Below are positions 19,841 to 29,600 of a stretch of DNA of 64,000 nucleotides, one piece after another (the stretch's first letter is position 1; each line of letters opens with the position of its first letter). A model generated the notes under the pieces. The model did no database searches, was not told the DNA's origin, and worked only from the letters and a program-made list of their open reading frames with translations. The stretch covers positions 186,001 to 250,000 of the forward strand of contig NZ_LGLW01000004.1 of NCBI RefSeq assembly GCF_013620795.1. The letters are read 5' to 3'. Made by a program: the position numbers and the translations under genes. This DNA comes from Pseudomonas sp. Q2-TVG4-2 (lineage in GTDB: Bacteria; Pseudomonadota; Gammaproteobacteria; Pseudomonadales; Pseudomonadaceae).

Positions 19841-22066
19841 TCATTTTTCCCGCCAGAACCGACGTTCGGCGCGCATTCCTCGAACGGGCTCGAAACGTCC
19901 AAGACGGATCTGCAGCGCACCCTGCTCAGCTGTGTCATATAGCTGCGCACCGGATGCCTGCAGGCGCTGCACGACATCCGGATGCGGGTGGCCGAAGGCG
20001 TTGTGCAAGCTGCGCGAAACCAACGCACCGTCGGCACCTGTCGCCTCGATGAATGCGGTCGAAGATGAGCTGCGACTGCCATGATGCGGCACAAGCAGCC
20101 AGCGCACGTCGAGCGGCATATCGCTCGCCAGCAGCGCCTGCTCGGCCGGCACATCGATGTCGCCCGTGAGCAGCAGGCGTTCGCCATCCGCCTCGATCAG
20201 AAGCACGCAGGAGGATTGGTTTCCATCCTGAGCCTGCGGCCACCGCCAAAGCGTGAAGCTGACACGATCCCATTCCCAGCTCGCTCCGGAGCGGCATGCC
20301 TCGGCATTCAGCGACGCAGGTAGCCTTCCCGGCTCGCCACTTAGCACCCGCGCGGCCGGCATCTGTCGCTGGATCGCCTGAGCGCCACCCGCGTGATCGC
20401 TATCAGCATGGCTGAGGAGCAGCATGTCAAGATCGGCGATTCCCAGTGCCCGCAGAGACGGAAACACAACTCGCTCACCGATATCGAAGTCGCCGTAGCG
20501 TGGCCCTGCGTCATACAGCAATGCGTGTTCATGCGTGCGCACCAGCACGGCTAGGCCCTGGCCAACATCGAACACCCAGACTTCCGCCTGCCCTGCAGCG
20601 GGCCGGTTGGTCGGCGGAAACAGTAATGGCGCGAGAAGCACCAGCCCAAGCGCCCGAAACGGCACCCCGCCCGGTAACAGGACGAGCAGCATTCCCAATA
20701 CCACCAGCAACCAGCCCCACAGTGGCAACGAGTCCGGAAGCCACGCGGGCTGCCAGCCAGCGAGCCACCCCAGCGCATCGAACAGAAACGCCAGCAGCCC
20801 ACCCGCCAGCCATAGCAATGCCTCCCCGATGCCCGGCAACCACAGCATCGCAGAGCCCATCAACGACAGTGGTACGATCAGCGCGCTGACCAGCGGTACC
20901 GCGAAGAGATTGGCAACCGGGCCGCTCAGGCTGACCGGCAAACCCAGCGCAAGTAATACCGGCAATAGGCCGAGCCCCATACTCCACTGCGCGCGGCCCA
21001 GCGCCTGCCACCAATTCCAGCTGCCAAGGCGGCCACGGAAGATAAGTGCGAGCACCGCCACGGCCAGAAACGATAACCAAAAACCCGATTGCAGACCGAC
21101 CAGCGGATCAATCAGCAGAACGCCATCAAGCGCGATCAACAACGGTAGCCAGACGCCTAGATGCCGAAACCGCAGGCGCCACGCAAGCACCAGCGCGACC
21201 ATCACCAACGCTCGCTGAACCGGGACCTCGAAGCCCGCCAGCCAACCGTACGCGAGCGCACCGCCAAGAGCGAGGCCGCAGGCGCAGGGCAGCCAGGGGA
21301 TTCGCTGCGGCCAGATTCCCCAGCGTGCCAATAATGAAACCAGACCATAGAGCAAACCGGCCAGCATCCCCACATGCTGCCCCGAGATCACCATCAGATG
21401 CACGGTGCCGGTGTCCTGAAGGACGCGCCAATCGGATGTGGACAGGCCACTGTCATCACCAACCACCAACGCTGCAATTGCGCCAGAGCGCCCCTGTGCG
21501 TCAACGGCCACCAACCGCTGGCGCAGCTGATCGCGCCACGCTCCGTCCCCTTCTGCGGCCGATAGTCGCTCACCAGCCTTGATCGTGCCGCTGGCACCGA
21601 TCCGACGAGCAAGAAGCCAGGCCTCATAGTCGAATGGATGCGGATTGACCAGCCCGCGCGGCCTTTTCAATTTCGCGGCGAGCCGCCATCGCTCACCCGC
21701 CTGCACCTTCGGCCCACCGTACCAGGCCAGACGCAACCGCGAAGGCAGACCGCTATGCCGGGACGAAATGTCGATGAGTTCGAAGCGCACCACACCACCA
21801 CGAACGTCCGGCAGGCCGGTTACCTGCCCTTCGAGCCAGAATGTGCGACCGTCGAGTTCCGTCGGGAGACGGTCGTCCAGGACCCAATGAGCGCTCAGAC
21901 AGGCCCAGGCAAGCCCGCAAAGGAAACAGCCGATCGCTCGCCCGCGAAACGGCAACAAGGCCAGACCCGCCACGAACAAGATGGGTAGCGTCGATACGGG
22001 TGGCAGTTGCGGTAGAAAGCGCAGCAGTAGAAGGCCTGCGGCCAGCGCCAGCATCGCTGTACGCAT
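19841..22066 (-). CDS. comEC: DNA internalization channel ComEC/Rec2
   Basis: Inner-membrane channel that imports single-stranded DNA in natural transformation. The 741-residue product has a signal-like first helix, an OB-type DUF4131 region, a multi-helix competence domain (about 220-470, with the DSGLSTSDWRVLQDTGTVHL-type start and ISGQHVGMLAGL motif) and a C-terminal metallo-beta-lactamase domain with LLSHADSDHAGG and VPHHGSRSS. Intact in frame. Ahead of exbB-exbD-lpxK-kdsB-murB and divergent from the DUF2062 gene. Stutzeri-type pseudomonads are naturally transformable, which fits a complete copy. Confidence 0.95.
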   Translation of the reverse strand: MRTAMLALAAGLLLLRFLPQLPPVSTLPILFVAGLALLPFRGRAIGCFLCGLAWACLSAHWVLDDRLPTELDGRTFWLEGQVTGLPDVRGGVVRFELIDISSRHSGLPSRLRLAWYGGPKVQAGERWRLAAKLKRPRGLVNPHPFDYEAWLLARRIGASGTIKAGERLSAAEGDGAWRDQLRQRLVAVDAQGRSGAIAALVVGDDSGLSTSDWRVLQDTGTVHLMVISGQHVGMLAGLLYGLVSLLARWGIWPQRIPWLPCACGLALGGALAYGWLAGFEVPVQRALVMVALVLAWRLRFRHLGVWLPLLIALDGVLLIDPLVGLQSGFWLSFLAVAVLALIFRGRLGSWNWWQALGRAQWSMGLGLLPVLLALGLPVSLSGPVANLFAVPLVSALIVPLSLMGSAMLWLPGIGEALLWLAGGLLAFLFDALGWLAGWQPAWLPDSLPLWGWLLVVLGMLLVLLPGGVPFRALGLVLLAPLLFPPTNRPAAGQAEVWVFDVGQGLAVLVRTHEHALLYDAGPRYGDFDIGERVVFPSLRALGIADLDMLLLSHADSDHAGGAQAIQRQMPAARVLSGEPGRLPASLNAEACRSGASWEWDRVSFTLWRWPQAQDGNQSSCVLLIEADGERLLLTGDIDVPAEQALLASDMPLDVRWLLVPHHGSRSSSSTAFIEATGADGALVSRSLHNAFGHPHPDVVQRLQASGAQLYDTAEQGALQIRLGRFEPVRGMRAERRFWREK

Positions 22067-22247
22067 GTGGTTCTCCTGGAGTCCATTCCAGCGAAGGCAT
22101 ATCCGGAAGGGTCGGATGCCGGGGTCATTGTGGTCTCACCGACGTCCTGTCGGCTCCACAGTGTAGAATTTATGTCACAAAGTCCTCTCAGCGCCGAGTC
22201 TCGTTTCAGGCATAATCGGGCGCGCTTCAGCCCGCCAGAGAATCTTC

Positions 22248-22763
22248 ATGCCGCGTCGTTTTTTCAAGCGCTACATGCCGCACCCTGACCGCTTAAAGAC
22301 GCACAAGTCTTTGCGGTTTCTCGGCACGCTGACGCATGATCCCAATCTGCTGCATCTCAATCGGCATTCGGTTTCCAGGGCGATGGCGATCGGCCTGTTC
22401 TGGGCCATGATTCCGATGCCCATGCAGATGCTGGCCGCCGCGCTGTGCGCAGTATTGGCCAGGGCCAACCTGCCGATTGCTGTTGGCCTAGTCTGGCTGA
22501 CCAATCCGCTGACGATGCCGCCGGTGTTCTACTGCAACTACAAGGTCGGCGCCTGGCTGATGGACACTCCGGTGTCGCCGATGCCAATGGAGCTCAGTCT
22601 CGCCTGGGTCCGCCAGATGCTCAACAGCCATTGGCAGCCGCTGTTCCTTGGCTCGTTCGTTGTTGGCATCGTGGTTGCGGTACTGGGCTACCTCGCCACA
22701 CAGATCTACTGGCGCTGGTGGGTCAGTCGCAGTTGGCGCAAGCGGCAGCTGGACCGCCGCTGA
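22248..22763 (+). CDS. DUF2062 membrane protein
   Basis: The 171-residue product carries the DUF2062 pattern: a basic N-terminus MPRRFFKRYMPHPDRLK, a LNRHSVSRAMAIGLFWAMIPMP motif (here split over residues ~43-62), then two or three hydrophobic helices (about 48-70, 78-95, 130-155) and a basic C-terminus. Function of the family is unknown; it is an integral inner-membrane protein. It is divergent from comEC and convergent with lolE, the same place it holds in other pseudomonads. Confidence 0.88.
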   Translation: MPRRFFKRYMPHPDRLKTHKSLRFLGTLTHDPNLLHLNRHSVSRAMAIGLFWAMIPMPMQMLAAALCAVLARANLPIAVGLVWLTNPLTMPPVFYCNYKVGAWLMDTPVSPMPMELSLAWVRQMLNSHWQPLFLGSFVVGIVVAVLGYLATQIYWRWWVSRSWRKRQLDRR

Positions 22764-22771
22764 TATACGCT

Positions 22772-24019
22772 CTATTCGTAGCGCAAGGCTTCGGCAGGCT
22801 GAGTCTGCGCGGCGCGCCAGGCCGGGTAGATCGTTGCCAGAAAGCTGAGCGTCAGCGCTGCCAGGGTTACCAGCAAGACATCTTCGAGCCGCAGTTCTGA
22901 CGGTAAAGTGCTGATGAAATAAACATCCGAACTGAAAATGTGCTGACCCGACACCTTTTCCAGCCAAGCCACCAGCGCGCTGACATTCAAGGCGCCAAGT
23001 ACCCCGAGCACGGTTCCTATCAAGGTACCGGTCAGGCCGATGATGCTGCCCTGAACCATGAAGATCGCCATGATCTCTCGGGGCGTCGCCCCGAGAGTAC
23101 GTAAAATCGCGATATCGGCACGCTTATCGGCTACTACCATGATCAGCGTGGCGATGATGTTGAAGGCGGCAACCGCGACGATCAGCAAGAGCAGCAGACC
23201 GATCATGGTCTTTTCCATCTTCATCGCGCTGAACAGGCTGCCCTGAGTAAGCGACCAGTCCTCGCCACGGTAATCCTCACCGAGCTCACCAACGAGTTCG
23301 GCCGCGATTTCCGGCGCCCGGTACAGATCAGCCAGCCTGACTCTCACGCCTTCGACCTGATTCGGCTCCCAGCGAAGCATCCGTGCCGCATCGACCCGAT
23401 GAATAATCGCCAGGCTGCCATCCAGCTCGGCCCCGACCTTGAACACCCCGACGACGTTCAGGCGCTGCATCCGCGGCGTGATGCCGCCGGGCGCATCGCT
23501 GAGTTCGGGCACGATGAGGGTGAGCTTGTCGCCCAGCCTCAGGCCGAATCGACGCGCAGTCATCAATCCGAGTATTACCCCAGATTCGCCGGGCTTCAGA
23601 TCATCGAGCCTACCGGCAATCATTTTCGAGCCGAGGACCGACACCTCCCCTTCCGCCTGCGGATCGATACCCTTGACCTCGATCGGCTGCATCGAACCCT
23701 TGAACGACAGCATGCCCTCGAGCTGGGTAATCGGCGCGGTGCCGAGCACTCCGGGATGCGCCCGGAGCTGCTCGGCCAGCGATTGCCAATGGTCCACAGG
23801 CTGTCCGTCGCCGGCAATCACGGCATGCGGCACCATACCGAGAATGCGGTTGCTCATCTCGCGCTGAAAGCCGTTCATCACAGACAGCACCATGATCATC
23901 GCCAATACACCCAGCGACAGACCAATCATCGAGGTCAGGGAAATGAACGAGATGAAATGATTACGGCGCTTGGCCCGCGTGTAACGGCTGCCAATGAAAA
24001 TGCTGAGCGGCCTGAACAT
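22772..24019 (-). CDS. lolE: Lipoprotein-releasing ABC transporter permease (LolE position)
   Basis: Membrane subunit of the LolCDE complex that extracts outer-membrane lipoproteins from the inner membrane and passes them to LolA. The 415-residue product has the N-terminal SRYTRAKRRNHFISFISLTSMIG-like segment (split here), one helix, a large periplasmic MacB-like domain and three C-terminal helices with the [16 protein letters not shown] coupling motif. One-base overlap with lolD. It is the same length as the first permease and very alike in its C-terminal third; which one matches LolC or LolE is set by order only. Confidence 0.93.
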   Translation of the reverse strand: MFRPLSIFIGSRYTRAKRRNHFISFISLTSMIGLSLGVLAMIMVLSVMNGFQREMSNRILGMVPHAVIAGDGQPVDHWQSLAEQLRAHPGVLGTAPITQLEGMLSFKGSMQPIEVKGIDPQAEGEVSVLGSKMIAGRLDDLKPGESGVILGLMTARRFGLRLGDKLTLIVPELSDAPGGITPRMQRLNVVGVFKVGAELDGSLAIIHRVDAARMLRWEPNQVEGVRVRLADLYRAPEIAAELVGELGEDYRGEDWSLTQGSLFSAMKMEKTMIGLLLLLIVAVAAFNIIATLIMVVADKRADIAILRTLGATPREIMAIFMVQGSIIGLTGTLIGTVLGVLGALNVSALVAWLEKVSGQHIFSSDVYFISTLPSELRLEDVLLVTLAALTLSFLATIYPAWRAAQTQPAEALRYE

Positions 24020-24717
24020 TAGCCAGCCACCAGCCGGCCGTCTTCCAGGCGCAGTATGTGATCCATCTGTCCGGCCAGTTGCGGATCGTGGGTAACAACG
24101 AGAAAGGCCGTACGCAAAGAACTGCTCAATTCCAACATCAGGTCCTGAATGCCCTGGGCTGTATGGTGATCGAGGTTGCCGGTAGGCTCGTCAAGCAATA
24201 CCAGCGCCGGACGGTTGGCCAACGCCCGAGCAATCGCCACACGCTGCCGCTCGCCCCCTGACAGCTCGGAGGGTTTATGCGCCAACCGGTGACCAAGCCC
24301 CACTCGTTGCAAAAGTCCGGTTGCCCGACCCCGCGCTTCCGGGATCGGCGTCTTGCCAATCAGGAGCGGCATGCACACGTTCTCCAGGGCGCTGAACTCT
24401 GGCAGAAGGTGATGGAACTGGTAGACGAAGCCCAGTGCGCGGTTACGCAACAGGCCGCGGTCCTTCTCGCTGAGCGCGGAAAGCTCTTCTCCCGCCAGCC
24501 AGACGCTGCCTTCGCTGGGTGTATCGAGACCACCGAGCAGGTTCAGCAGCGTGCTCTTGCCCGAGCCTGAACTGCCGACAATGGCGACCCTTTGACCCGG
24601 GAAAAGCTCCAGCTGCAATCCGGAGAGCACACTGACCGACTCCGGGCCCTGCTCATAGCGCTTGCCCAGATTGCGGCAACTCAGTACCGCGCCATCCTTC
24701 GAAGACCTATCATTCAT
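24019..24717 (-). CDS. lolD: Lipoprotein-releasing ABC transporter ATPase
   Basis: Cytoplasmic ATPase of LolCDE. Walker [13 protein letters not shown], signature [12 protein letters not shown] and Walker [12 protein letters not shown] are in order within 232 residues. I start it at ATG 24717 ([18 protein letters not shown]), seven bases after the lolC stop; an ATG at 24732 that overlaps the lolC stop would add five residues and is a fair alternative. Neither has a strong Shine-Dalgarno, so coupling to lolC translation is likely. Confidence 0.95.
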   Translation of the reverse strand: MNDRSSKDGAVLSCRNLGKRYEQGPESVSVLSGLQLELFPGQRVAIVGSSGSGKSTLLNLLGGLDTPSEGSVWLAGEELSALSEKDRGLLRNRALGFVYQFHHLLPEFSALENVCMPLLIGKTPIPEARGRATGLLQRVGLGHRLAHKPSELSGGERQRVAIARALANRPALVLLDEPTGNLDHHTAQGIQDLMLELSSSLRTAFLVVTHDPQLAGQMDHILRLEDGRLVAG

Positions 24718-24724
24718 AACCAGC

Positions 24725-25972
24725 TCACTCATATCGTAACGCCTCGGCCGGTTGGGTACGGGCCGCACGCCACGCCGGGTACAAGGTGGCGAAAAAACTC
24801 AGGACGAGCGCCGCGACGCAGACCTGTACCACATCGGTGGTCATCAGCCTGGACGGCAGATAGTCGATGAAATACACATCGGCGCTAAGAAACTTGTGCC
24901 CGATCAGCCGCTCGAGCGCAGCGATCCAGCTGCTGACGTTGAGCGCGGCGAAGATGCCAAGCAAGGCACCCACCAGCGTGCCGACAACACCGATCACCGT
25001 GCCCTGGACCATGAAGATCGCCATGATTTGCCGGGGCGTCGCACCAAGCGTCCGCAGAATGGCGATGTCGCCACGTTTGTCAGTCACGACCATGACCAGC
25101 GTCGAGATGATGTTGAAGGCCGCCACCGCGACGATCAGCAACAGCAACAGGCCGATCATGGCCTTTTCCATGCGTATCGCTTGATAGAGATTGCCGTGGG
25201 TGCGGGTCCAGTCCCGGGAATAGAACTCATCGCCCAGCTGGCCGGCCAGCTCCCAGGCAATGCGCGGTGCCTGGAACAGGTCGTCGAAACGCAGGCGCAG
25301 CCCCTGAACCTGGTCCGGCCTCCAGCGATGCAGACGTGCTAAGTCGGAAATATTGGCCATCGCCACATAACCGTCGATCTCGCCCGCGCCGACATGAAAG
25401 ATGCCGCGCACGGTAAAGCGCTTCATGCGTGGAAAGACACCTGCCGGCGTGACCGTTACTTCCGGAGCCACGAAGGTGACTTTGTCGCCGATACCGACGC
25501 CAAGCTTATCGGCCGCCTTGTCACCGATAACGATACCGAACTCGCCGGGTGACAGATCTGCCAGCGAACCCTCGCGGAAGAACTGGCCAATGATCGAGAC
25601 GTCCGGCTCGATTTCCGGATCCACCGCATTGATAAGTGTCTTGGTCACCCGACCACGGTGGGTCAGCAGGCCCTGCATCTGTATGAACGGCGCCACTGCT
25701 GAAATCTGCGGATGCTGTGCGAGTCGCTGCCCCAGGGTTCGCCAATCGTCAATCGGCGTCGGGCTTTCGATGGTGGCGTGCGGGACCATGCCCAGCACGC
25801 GGGTGCGCATTTCATGGTCGAAACCGTTCATTACCGACAGCACGACGATCATCACCAGCACGCCCAGTGCCAGCCCAATCATCGAGGTGAAGGAAATGAA
25901 GGAGACGAAGAGGCTGCGACGTCTGGCGCGCGTGTAGCGCGCCCCGATATACACGGACAGCGGTCTGAACAT
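24725..25972 (-). CDS. lolC: Lipoprotein-releasing ABC transporter permease (LolC position)
   Basis: First permease of the lolCDE operon, 415 residues. Same layout as the third gene: [19 protein letters not shown] start, first helix at about 25-48, periplasmic domain to ~265, then three helices, with [17 protein letters not shown] and the ending [19 protein letters not shown]. An inner-membrane lipoprotein-avoidance function is established for the family. The operon promoter should lie between 25973 and 26072, opposite the PilZ gene, but no clear boxes are visible. Confidence 0.94.
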   Translation of the reverse strand: MFRPLSVYIGARYTRARRRSLFVSFISFTSMIGLALGVLVMIVVLSVMNGFDHEMRTRVLGMVPHATIESPTPIDDWRTLGQRLAQHPQISAVAPFIQMQGLLTHRGRVTKTLINAVDPEIEPDVSIIGQFFREGSLADLSPGEFGIVIGDKAADKLGVGIGDKVTFVAPEVTVTPAGVFPRMKRFTVRGIFHVGAGEIDGYVAMANISDLARLHRWRPDQVQGLRLRFDDLFQAPRIAWELAGQLGDEFYSRDWTRTHGNLYQAIRMEKAMIGLLLLLIVAVAAFNIISTLVMVVTDKRGDIAILRTLGATPRQIMAIFMVQGTVIGVVGTLVGALLGIFAALNVSSWIAALERLIGHKFLSADVYFIDYLPSRLMTTDVVQVCVAALVLSFFATLYPAWRAARTQPAEALRYE

Positions 25973-26072
25973 AGATCGATGGGTTCGCTTTCGCTGGCGG
26001 AAAATAACAAGCTGAATGACGTTGCCAAGCGGCCTGATACACTCAAGCCATCACTGCAGCCCAGGGATCGAC

Positions 26073-26645
26073 ATGCCCACAGAAGACACCGAAGATCGCC
26101 GCGAATACTATCGTATCGAGGACATGATCGCACTGGAAATACTGCCACCGGAACACGCCGAAACAGTCTCCGGTAGCGGTTCGACGCAACTGTTCGACTT
26201 GCTCGGCGAGCTGCACCAGCTCGACTTCGAAGCACAGCATCTGCTGCGTCAGATAGCCGAGGGCAACCGCACGCTCGCCAACTATCTTAAAGTGCAGAAC
26301 AAGCGCATCGACCTGATCGGCCAAGTGCTCGCACAGGACCTACTAAAGCACCTCGGGCCGGCGCGCGAAGTGATTCTCTCGGAAGGCGGCATCAGCTTCG
26401 TTAATGATCAGCCACTCGAGGAGGGCTCGGCCTGGACGCTCAAATTGGCATTGATGCCGCAAGGCCTGGGTATGTTGCTGACAGCGCGCATAGCAACCTG
26501 CCAGACGCTCGATGATGGGCGATTTGCCATTGGCACGTCCTTCGAATCGTTGACTGATGCACAACGGCAATTGCTCGCGCGACATATCCTTCAGAAACAG
26601 GCCACCGAACGACGCCTGGCACGTGAAAGCCTGCAAGGAACCTGA
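26073..26645 (+). CDS. PilZ domain-containing protein
   Basis: The start at ATG 26073 gives MPTEDTEDRREYYRIEDMIAL, 190 residues. The N-terminal RREYYRI is a variant of the PilZ RxxxR c-di-GMP motif, and the C-terminal half (about 95-175) has beta-strand-rich sequence with the ILSEGGISFVND segment, close to the family's (D/N)xSxxG motif. A helical stretch lies between. c-di-GMP binding is likely but the first motif is separated unusually far from the second, so the receptor role is inferred. Same strand as the next two genes with 3-base spacing. Confidence 0.8.
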   Translation: MPTEDTEDRREYYRIEDMIALEILPPEHAETVSGSGSTQLFDLLGELHQLDFEAQHLLRQIAEGNRTLANYLKVQNKRIDLIGQVLAQDLLKHLGPAREVILSEGGISFVNDQPLEEGSAWTLKLALMPQGLGMLLTARIATCQTLDDGRFAIGTSFESLTDAQRQLLARHILQKQATERRLARESLQGT

Positions 26646-26648
26646 AAC

Positions 26649-26954
26649 ATGCAGCGGTTACTGATCCCCTTCCTGACAATTGCTCTCTGCGTCCCGGCAC
26701 ATGCCGAAATCATCCGCATCCCCGTTGGTCAGCAAGGCCAGGCCGAACTGACCCTACCCAGCCGGGGCGACTCGAAGGACCAAGTGCTCGAGCGCTTCGG
26801 CCTCGCTGATGAGGAGCATCCCGCCGTCGGACAGCCGCCTATCACGCGTTGGGATTATCGTGAATTCTCGGTTTATTTCGAAGGCAACCGGGTCATCAAC
26901 AGCGTTCAGCATCACCAGCGCATCACGCCGCTTCAGCGAGGCATACAACCGTGA
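26649..26954 (+). CDS. Small exported protein of unknown function
   Basis: The 101-residue product has a Sec signal peptide MQRLLIPFLTIALCVPAHAE with a likely cleavage after AHA, then a compact ~80-residue domain containing RGDSKDQVLERFGLADEE and WDYREFSVYFEGNRVINSV. The GxSxxxVxxRFG pattern resembles small SmpA/OmlA-like folds that begin with a 'signature helix', though no firm family is claimed. AAGGAACC precedes the ATG. It overlaps the glycerophosphodiesterase start by four bases (GTGA), so the two are translated together. Confidence 0.75.
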   Translation: MQRLLIPFLTIALCVPAHAEIIRIPVGQQGQAELTLPSRGDSKDQVLERFGLADEEHPAVGQPPITRWDYREFSVYFEGNRVINSVQHHQRITPLQRGIQP

Positions 26955-27673
26955 CACTGACTTACGGCCACCGTGGCGCGAAGGGTGAGGCGCCGGAGAA
27001 TACCCTGGTCGGTTTTCAGCAGTGCCTCGCTCACGGCGTGCGCCGCTGCGAGCTGGATCTGCATCTGTCCAAGGATGGCGAACTGATGGTCATCCATGAT
27101 CCGACCCTCAAGCGCACCACAGGGCAACGCGGCAAGGTCGTGGAACACGACGCCGACGAACTGACTCGTTACGACGCGCGCCACGGAGGACCTGGCTGGA
27201 AACAACCCTGCCCTATTCCTCGCCTGGCGGAGCTGTTCGAGAAATGTGCGTTCGAACATTGGCAGCTGGAAGTCAAAAGCGCCTCCAGGGTCCGCGCCGC
27301 GCGTTCGGTGCTTGCGATCCGGGAGCTGGCCGAGCGCCACGGTATACTTGATCGGATCACCGTCACCTCCGGGTCTCGGGAGGTACTGCGAGCCCTGAGG
27401 CGACTGACTCCCGAGCTGTCATGCGGACTGGTCGCCGAGTACGGCTGGCTCGATCCGCTTAAGGTGGCCAAACAGTACAACTGTGACTTGCTGGCATTGA
27501 AATGGACGCTATGCACACCCGAACGGATCGCGAAAGCTCGCCAGCAAGGCCTGCACGTATCGGTCTGGACGGTAAACGAACCGGCATTGATGCGTCGGCT
27601 CGCGGGTTTCGGCGTAGACAGCCTGATTACCGATTACCCCGGTTTGGCCGTCACCACGTTGCGCAACGCATAA
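26951..27673 (+). CDS. Glycerophosphodiester phosphodiesterase
   Basis: Hydrolyses deacylated phospholipids to glycerol-3-phosphate and an alcohol. The 240-residue cytoplasmic (no signal peptide) GDPD domain has the catalytic HRGAKGEAPENTLVGF, the metal-binding ELDLHLSKDGELMVIHD and the C-terminal SVWTVNEP blocks. This is the UgpQ-like rather than the periplasmic GlpQ form. GTG start overlapping the upstream gene; a GC-rich hairpin at 27684-27703 follows the stop. Confidence 0.92.
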   Translation: MTLTYGHRGAKGEAPENTLVGFQQCLAHGVRRCELDLHLSKDGELMVIHDPTLKRTTGQRGKVVEHDADELTRYDARHGGPGWKQPCPIPRLAELFEKCAFEHWQLEVKSASRVRAARSVLAIRELAERHGILDRITVTSGSREVLRALRRLTPELSCGLVAEYGWLDPLKVAKQYNCDLLALKWTLCTPERIAKARQQGLHVSVWTVNEPALMRRLAGFGVDSLITDYPGLAVTTLRNA

Positions 27674-27683
27674 CGTAACGCGT

Positions 27684-27703
27684 GGCCGCCGTGTCCGGCG
27701 GCC
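27684..27703. terminator. GC-rich hairpin after glycerophosphodiesterase gene
   Basis: GGCCGCC/GGCGGCC stem with a 6-base loop in the convergent gap, without a U-run, so termination strength is uncertain. A second 10-bp palindrome (27763-27772 with 27782-27791) abuts the sthA stop codon and may serve the opposite strand. Confidence 0.45.
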
Positions 27704-27795
27704 GCATTTCGCTTGCCCTCAAAAGCTCTCCCGATTTGGCCAGCGCCAGACCCGGGTATCCTCTCCGACCGGCTCAGGCCACCGGTCGGAGCCGC

Positions 27796-29190
27796 TCAAA
27801 AAAGCCGGTTCAGTCCGTCGAACGCAGCGACGCGATAAGCCTCCGCCATGGTCGGGTAGTTGAACGTGGTATTGATGAAGTACTTGATTGTATTCGCCTC
27901 GCCCGGCTGATTCATGATCGCCTGCCCGATATGCACGATTTCCGAGGCTTGATAGCCAAAGCAATGCACGCCGAGCACCGCCAGCGTCTCGCGGTGGAAG
28001 AGGATCTTCAGCATGCCCACCGGCTCGGCTGAAATCTGAGCGCGCGCCATCCCCTTGAAAAATGCCTTGCCCACCTCGTACGGTACCTTCGCTTCGGTGA
28101 GCTCGCGCTCGTTTTTGCCGATCGAACTGATTTCCGGAATGGTGTAGATGCCGGTGGGCACGTCATCGACGAAACGCCAGCTGTCGTTCTCGACGATACT
28201 GCCGGCGGCCGAACGCCCCTGATCGTACGCCGCACTGGCCAGCGACGGCCAGCCGATCACATCGCCTGCCGCGTAGATATTGCCAACGTCGGTACGGTAG
28301 TGCTCGTCAACCTTGATCTGTCCTCGGCTGTTGACCTTCAGACCGATGTTCTCCAGGGCGAGCTTGTCGGTATTGCCGGTCCGCCCGTTACACCAGAGGA
28401 AGGCATCCGCTTTGATCTTTTTACCTGACTTAAGATGCAGGATAACGCCGTTATCGATGCCCTGGACGCGCTCGTACTCCTCGTTATGGCGAATCAGCAC
28501 GTTGTTGTTGCGCAGGTGGTAGCTGAGCGCATCGGAGATTTCATCGTCCAAGAAGCTGAGCAACTGGTCACGGTTGTCGATCAGGTCGACCAACACACCG
28601 AGACCGCTGAAGATCGACGCGTATTCGGAACCGATCACGCCAGCGCCATAGATGATCAGGCGTCGCGGGGTATGACTCAGGGTGAGGATGGTATCGCTGT
28701 CGTAAATGCGCGGATGCGAGAAGTCGACATCAGAGGGCCGATAGGGGCGCGATCCGGTCGCGATAATGAACTGGCTGGCCACCAATGTTTCAACCATGCC
28801 GTTAGCACTGACCACTTCCACCGTCTGTTCATCGGCAAAACTCGCAGTACCGAAGAAGATATCGATACGGTTGCGTGCGTAGTAACCAGTGCGTGAGGTG
28901 ACCTGCTTGCCGATTACGCTCTCGGCGCTCTTCAGAACGTCGGGAAACGAGAACCAGCGCGGCTCGCCGATCTGGCGAAACAGCGGGTTAGTGTTGTACT
29001 GCATGATCTGCCGCACCGAATGACGCAGCGCCTTGGACGGGATGGTCCCCAGGTGGGTGGAATTGCCGCCGACGTGCGGTCTGCTATCGACCACGGCTAC
29101 CTTGCGCCCTGCCTTGACCGCGTTCATCGCCGCGCCTTCGCCGGCAGGGCCCGAGCCCAATACCACCACATCGTAATTGTAGACAGCCAT
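27796..29190 (-). CDS. sthA: Soluble pyridine nucleotide transhydrogenase
   Basis: Soluble FAD enzyme that equilibrates NADH and NADPH. Start at ATG 29190 gives [19 protein letters not shown] and 464 residues, exactly the usual length; the upstream 15 codons in frame are not conserved-looking. [14 protein letters not shown], the NAD(P) [11 protein letters not shown] and the [13 protein letters not shown] block are present; as in SthA the redox-active CxxxxC of related disulphide reductases is absent ([13 protein letters not shown] at that position). Neighbour to the nqr operon, both acting on NADH. Confidence 0.97.
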   Translation of the reverse strand: MAVYNYDVVVLGSGPAGEGAAMNAVKAGRKVAVVDSRPHVGGNSTHLGTIPSKALRHSVRQIMQYNTNPLFRQIGEPRWFSFPDVLKSAESVIGKQVTSRTGYYARNRIDIFFGTASFADEQTVEVVSANGMVETLVASQFIIATGSRPYRPSDVDFSHPRIYDSDTILTLSHTPRRLIIYGAGVIGSEYASIFSGLGVLVDLIDNRDQLLSFLDDEISDALSYHLRNNNVLIRHNEEYERVQGIDNGVILHLKSGKKIKADAFLWCNGRTGNTDKLALENIGLKVNSRGQIKVDEHYRTDVGNIYAAGDVIGWPSLASAAYDQGRSAAGSIVENDSWRFVDDVPTGIYTIPEISSIGKNERELTEAKVPYEVGKAFFKGMARAQISAEPVGMLKILFHRETLAVLGVHCFGYQASEIVHIGQAIMNQPGEANTIKYFINTTFNYPTMAEAYRVAAFDGLNRLF

Positions 29191-29369
29191 ATTCACCCCT
29201 GAACACGCAGCAGGCAGCCCTGCCGCTGTTAACAAATTCGGTTATCCAGAAACAGTGCCATTGCCCGCACTACCGTCTGGATCGTTGCGCCGAACACGAG
29301 CGGATCGGCGCTGCGCATGCATAACCTGAGTCCGGCGGCCCAAGCCACCGGCCGGATCAGCACCGATTA

Positions 29370-29600
29370 TCAGCGTCTGGTCGCGTCGTACGCGAGATCT
29401 GCATTTGTGTCCTGGCTCGGCTGCGCATTTACTTCTTCACATTTTTCGCGGCTACCGCCGCAGATCGAGCATTCCTTCTCGATGCCCAGATTGGCGATGC
29501 CCCCGCAGGAACCTGCAATGGGCTTGCGTCCCATAATCACGCCAATCGACATACCGAACACAACCAACAACATGACGAGAAAAACGATTAACCAAGTCAT
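29370..29600 (-). CDS. nqrM: Na+-NQR maturation protein NqrM
   Basis: Small membrane protein needed for assembly of the Na+-NQR complex, thought to help deliver iron to the NqrD/NqrE site. The 76-residue product has one membrane helix (residues 2-22), then GSCGGIANLGIEKECSICGG with four cysteines, the family signature. Its start overlaps the apbE stop (ATGA). It is the last gene of the nqrABCDEF-apbE-nqrM operon. Confidence 0.93.
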   Translation of the reverse strand: MTWLIVFLVMLLVVFGMSIGVIMGRKPIAGSCGGIANLGIEKECSICGGSREKCEEVNAQPSQDTNADLAYDATRR

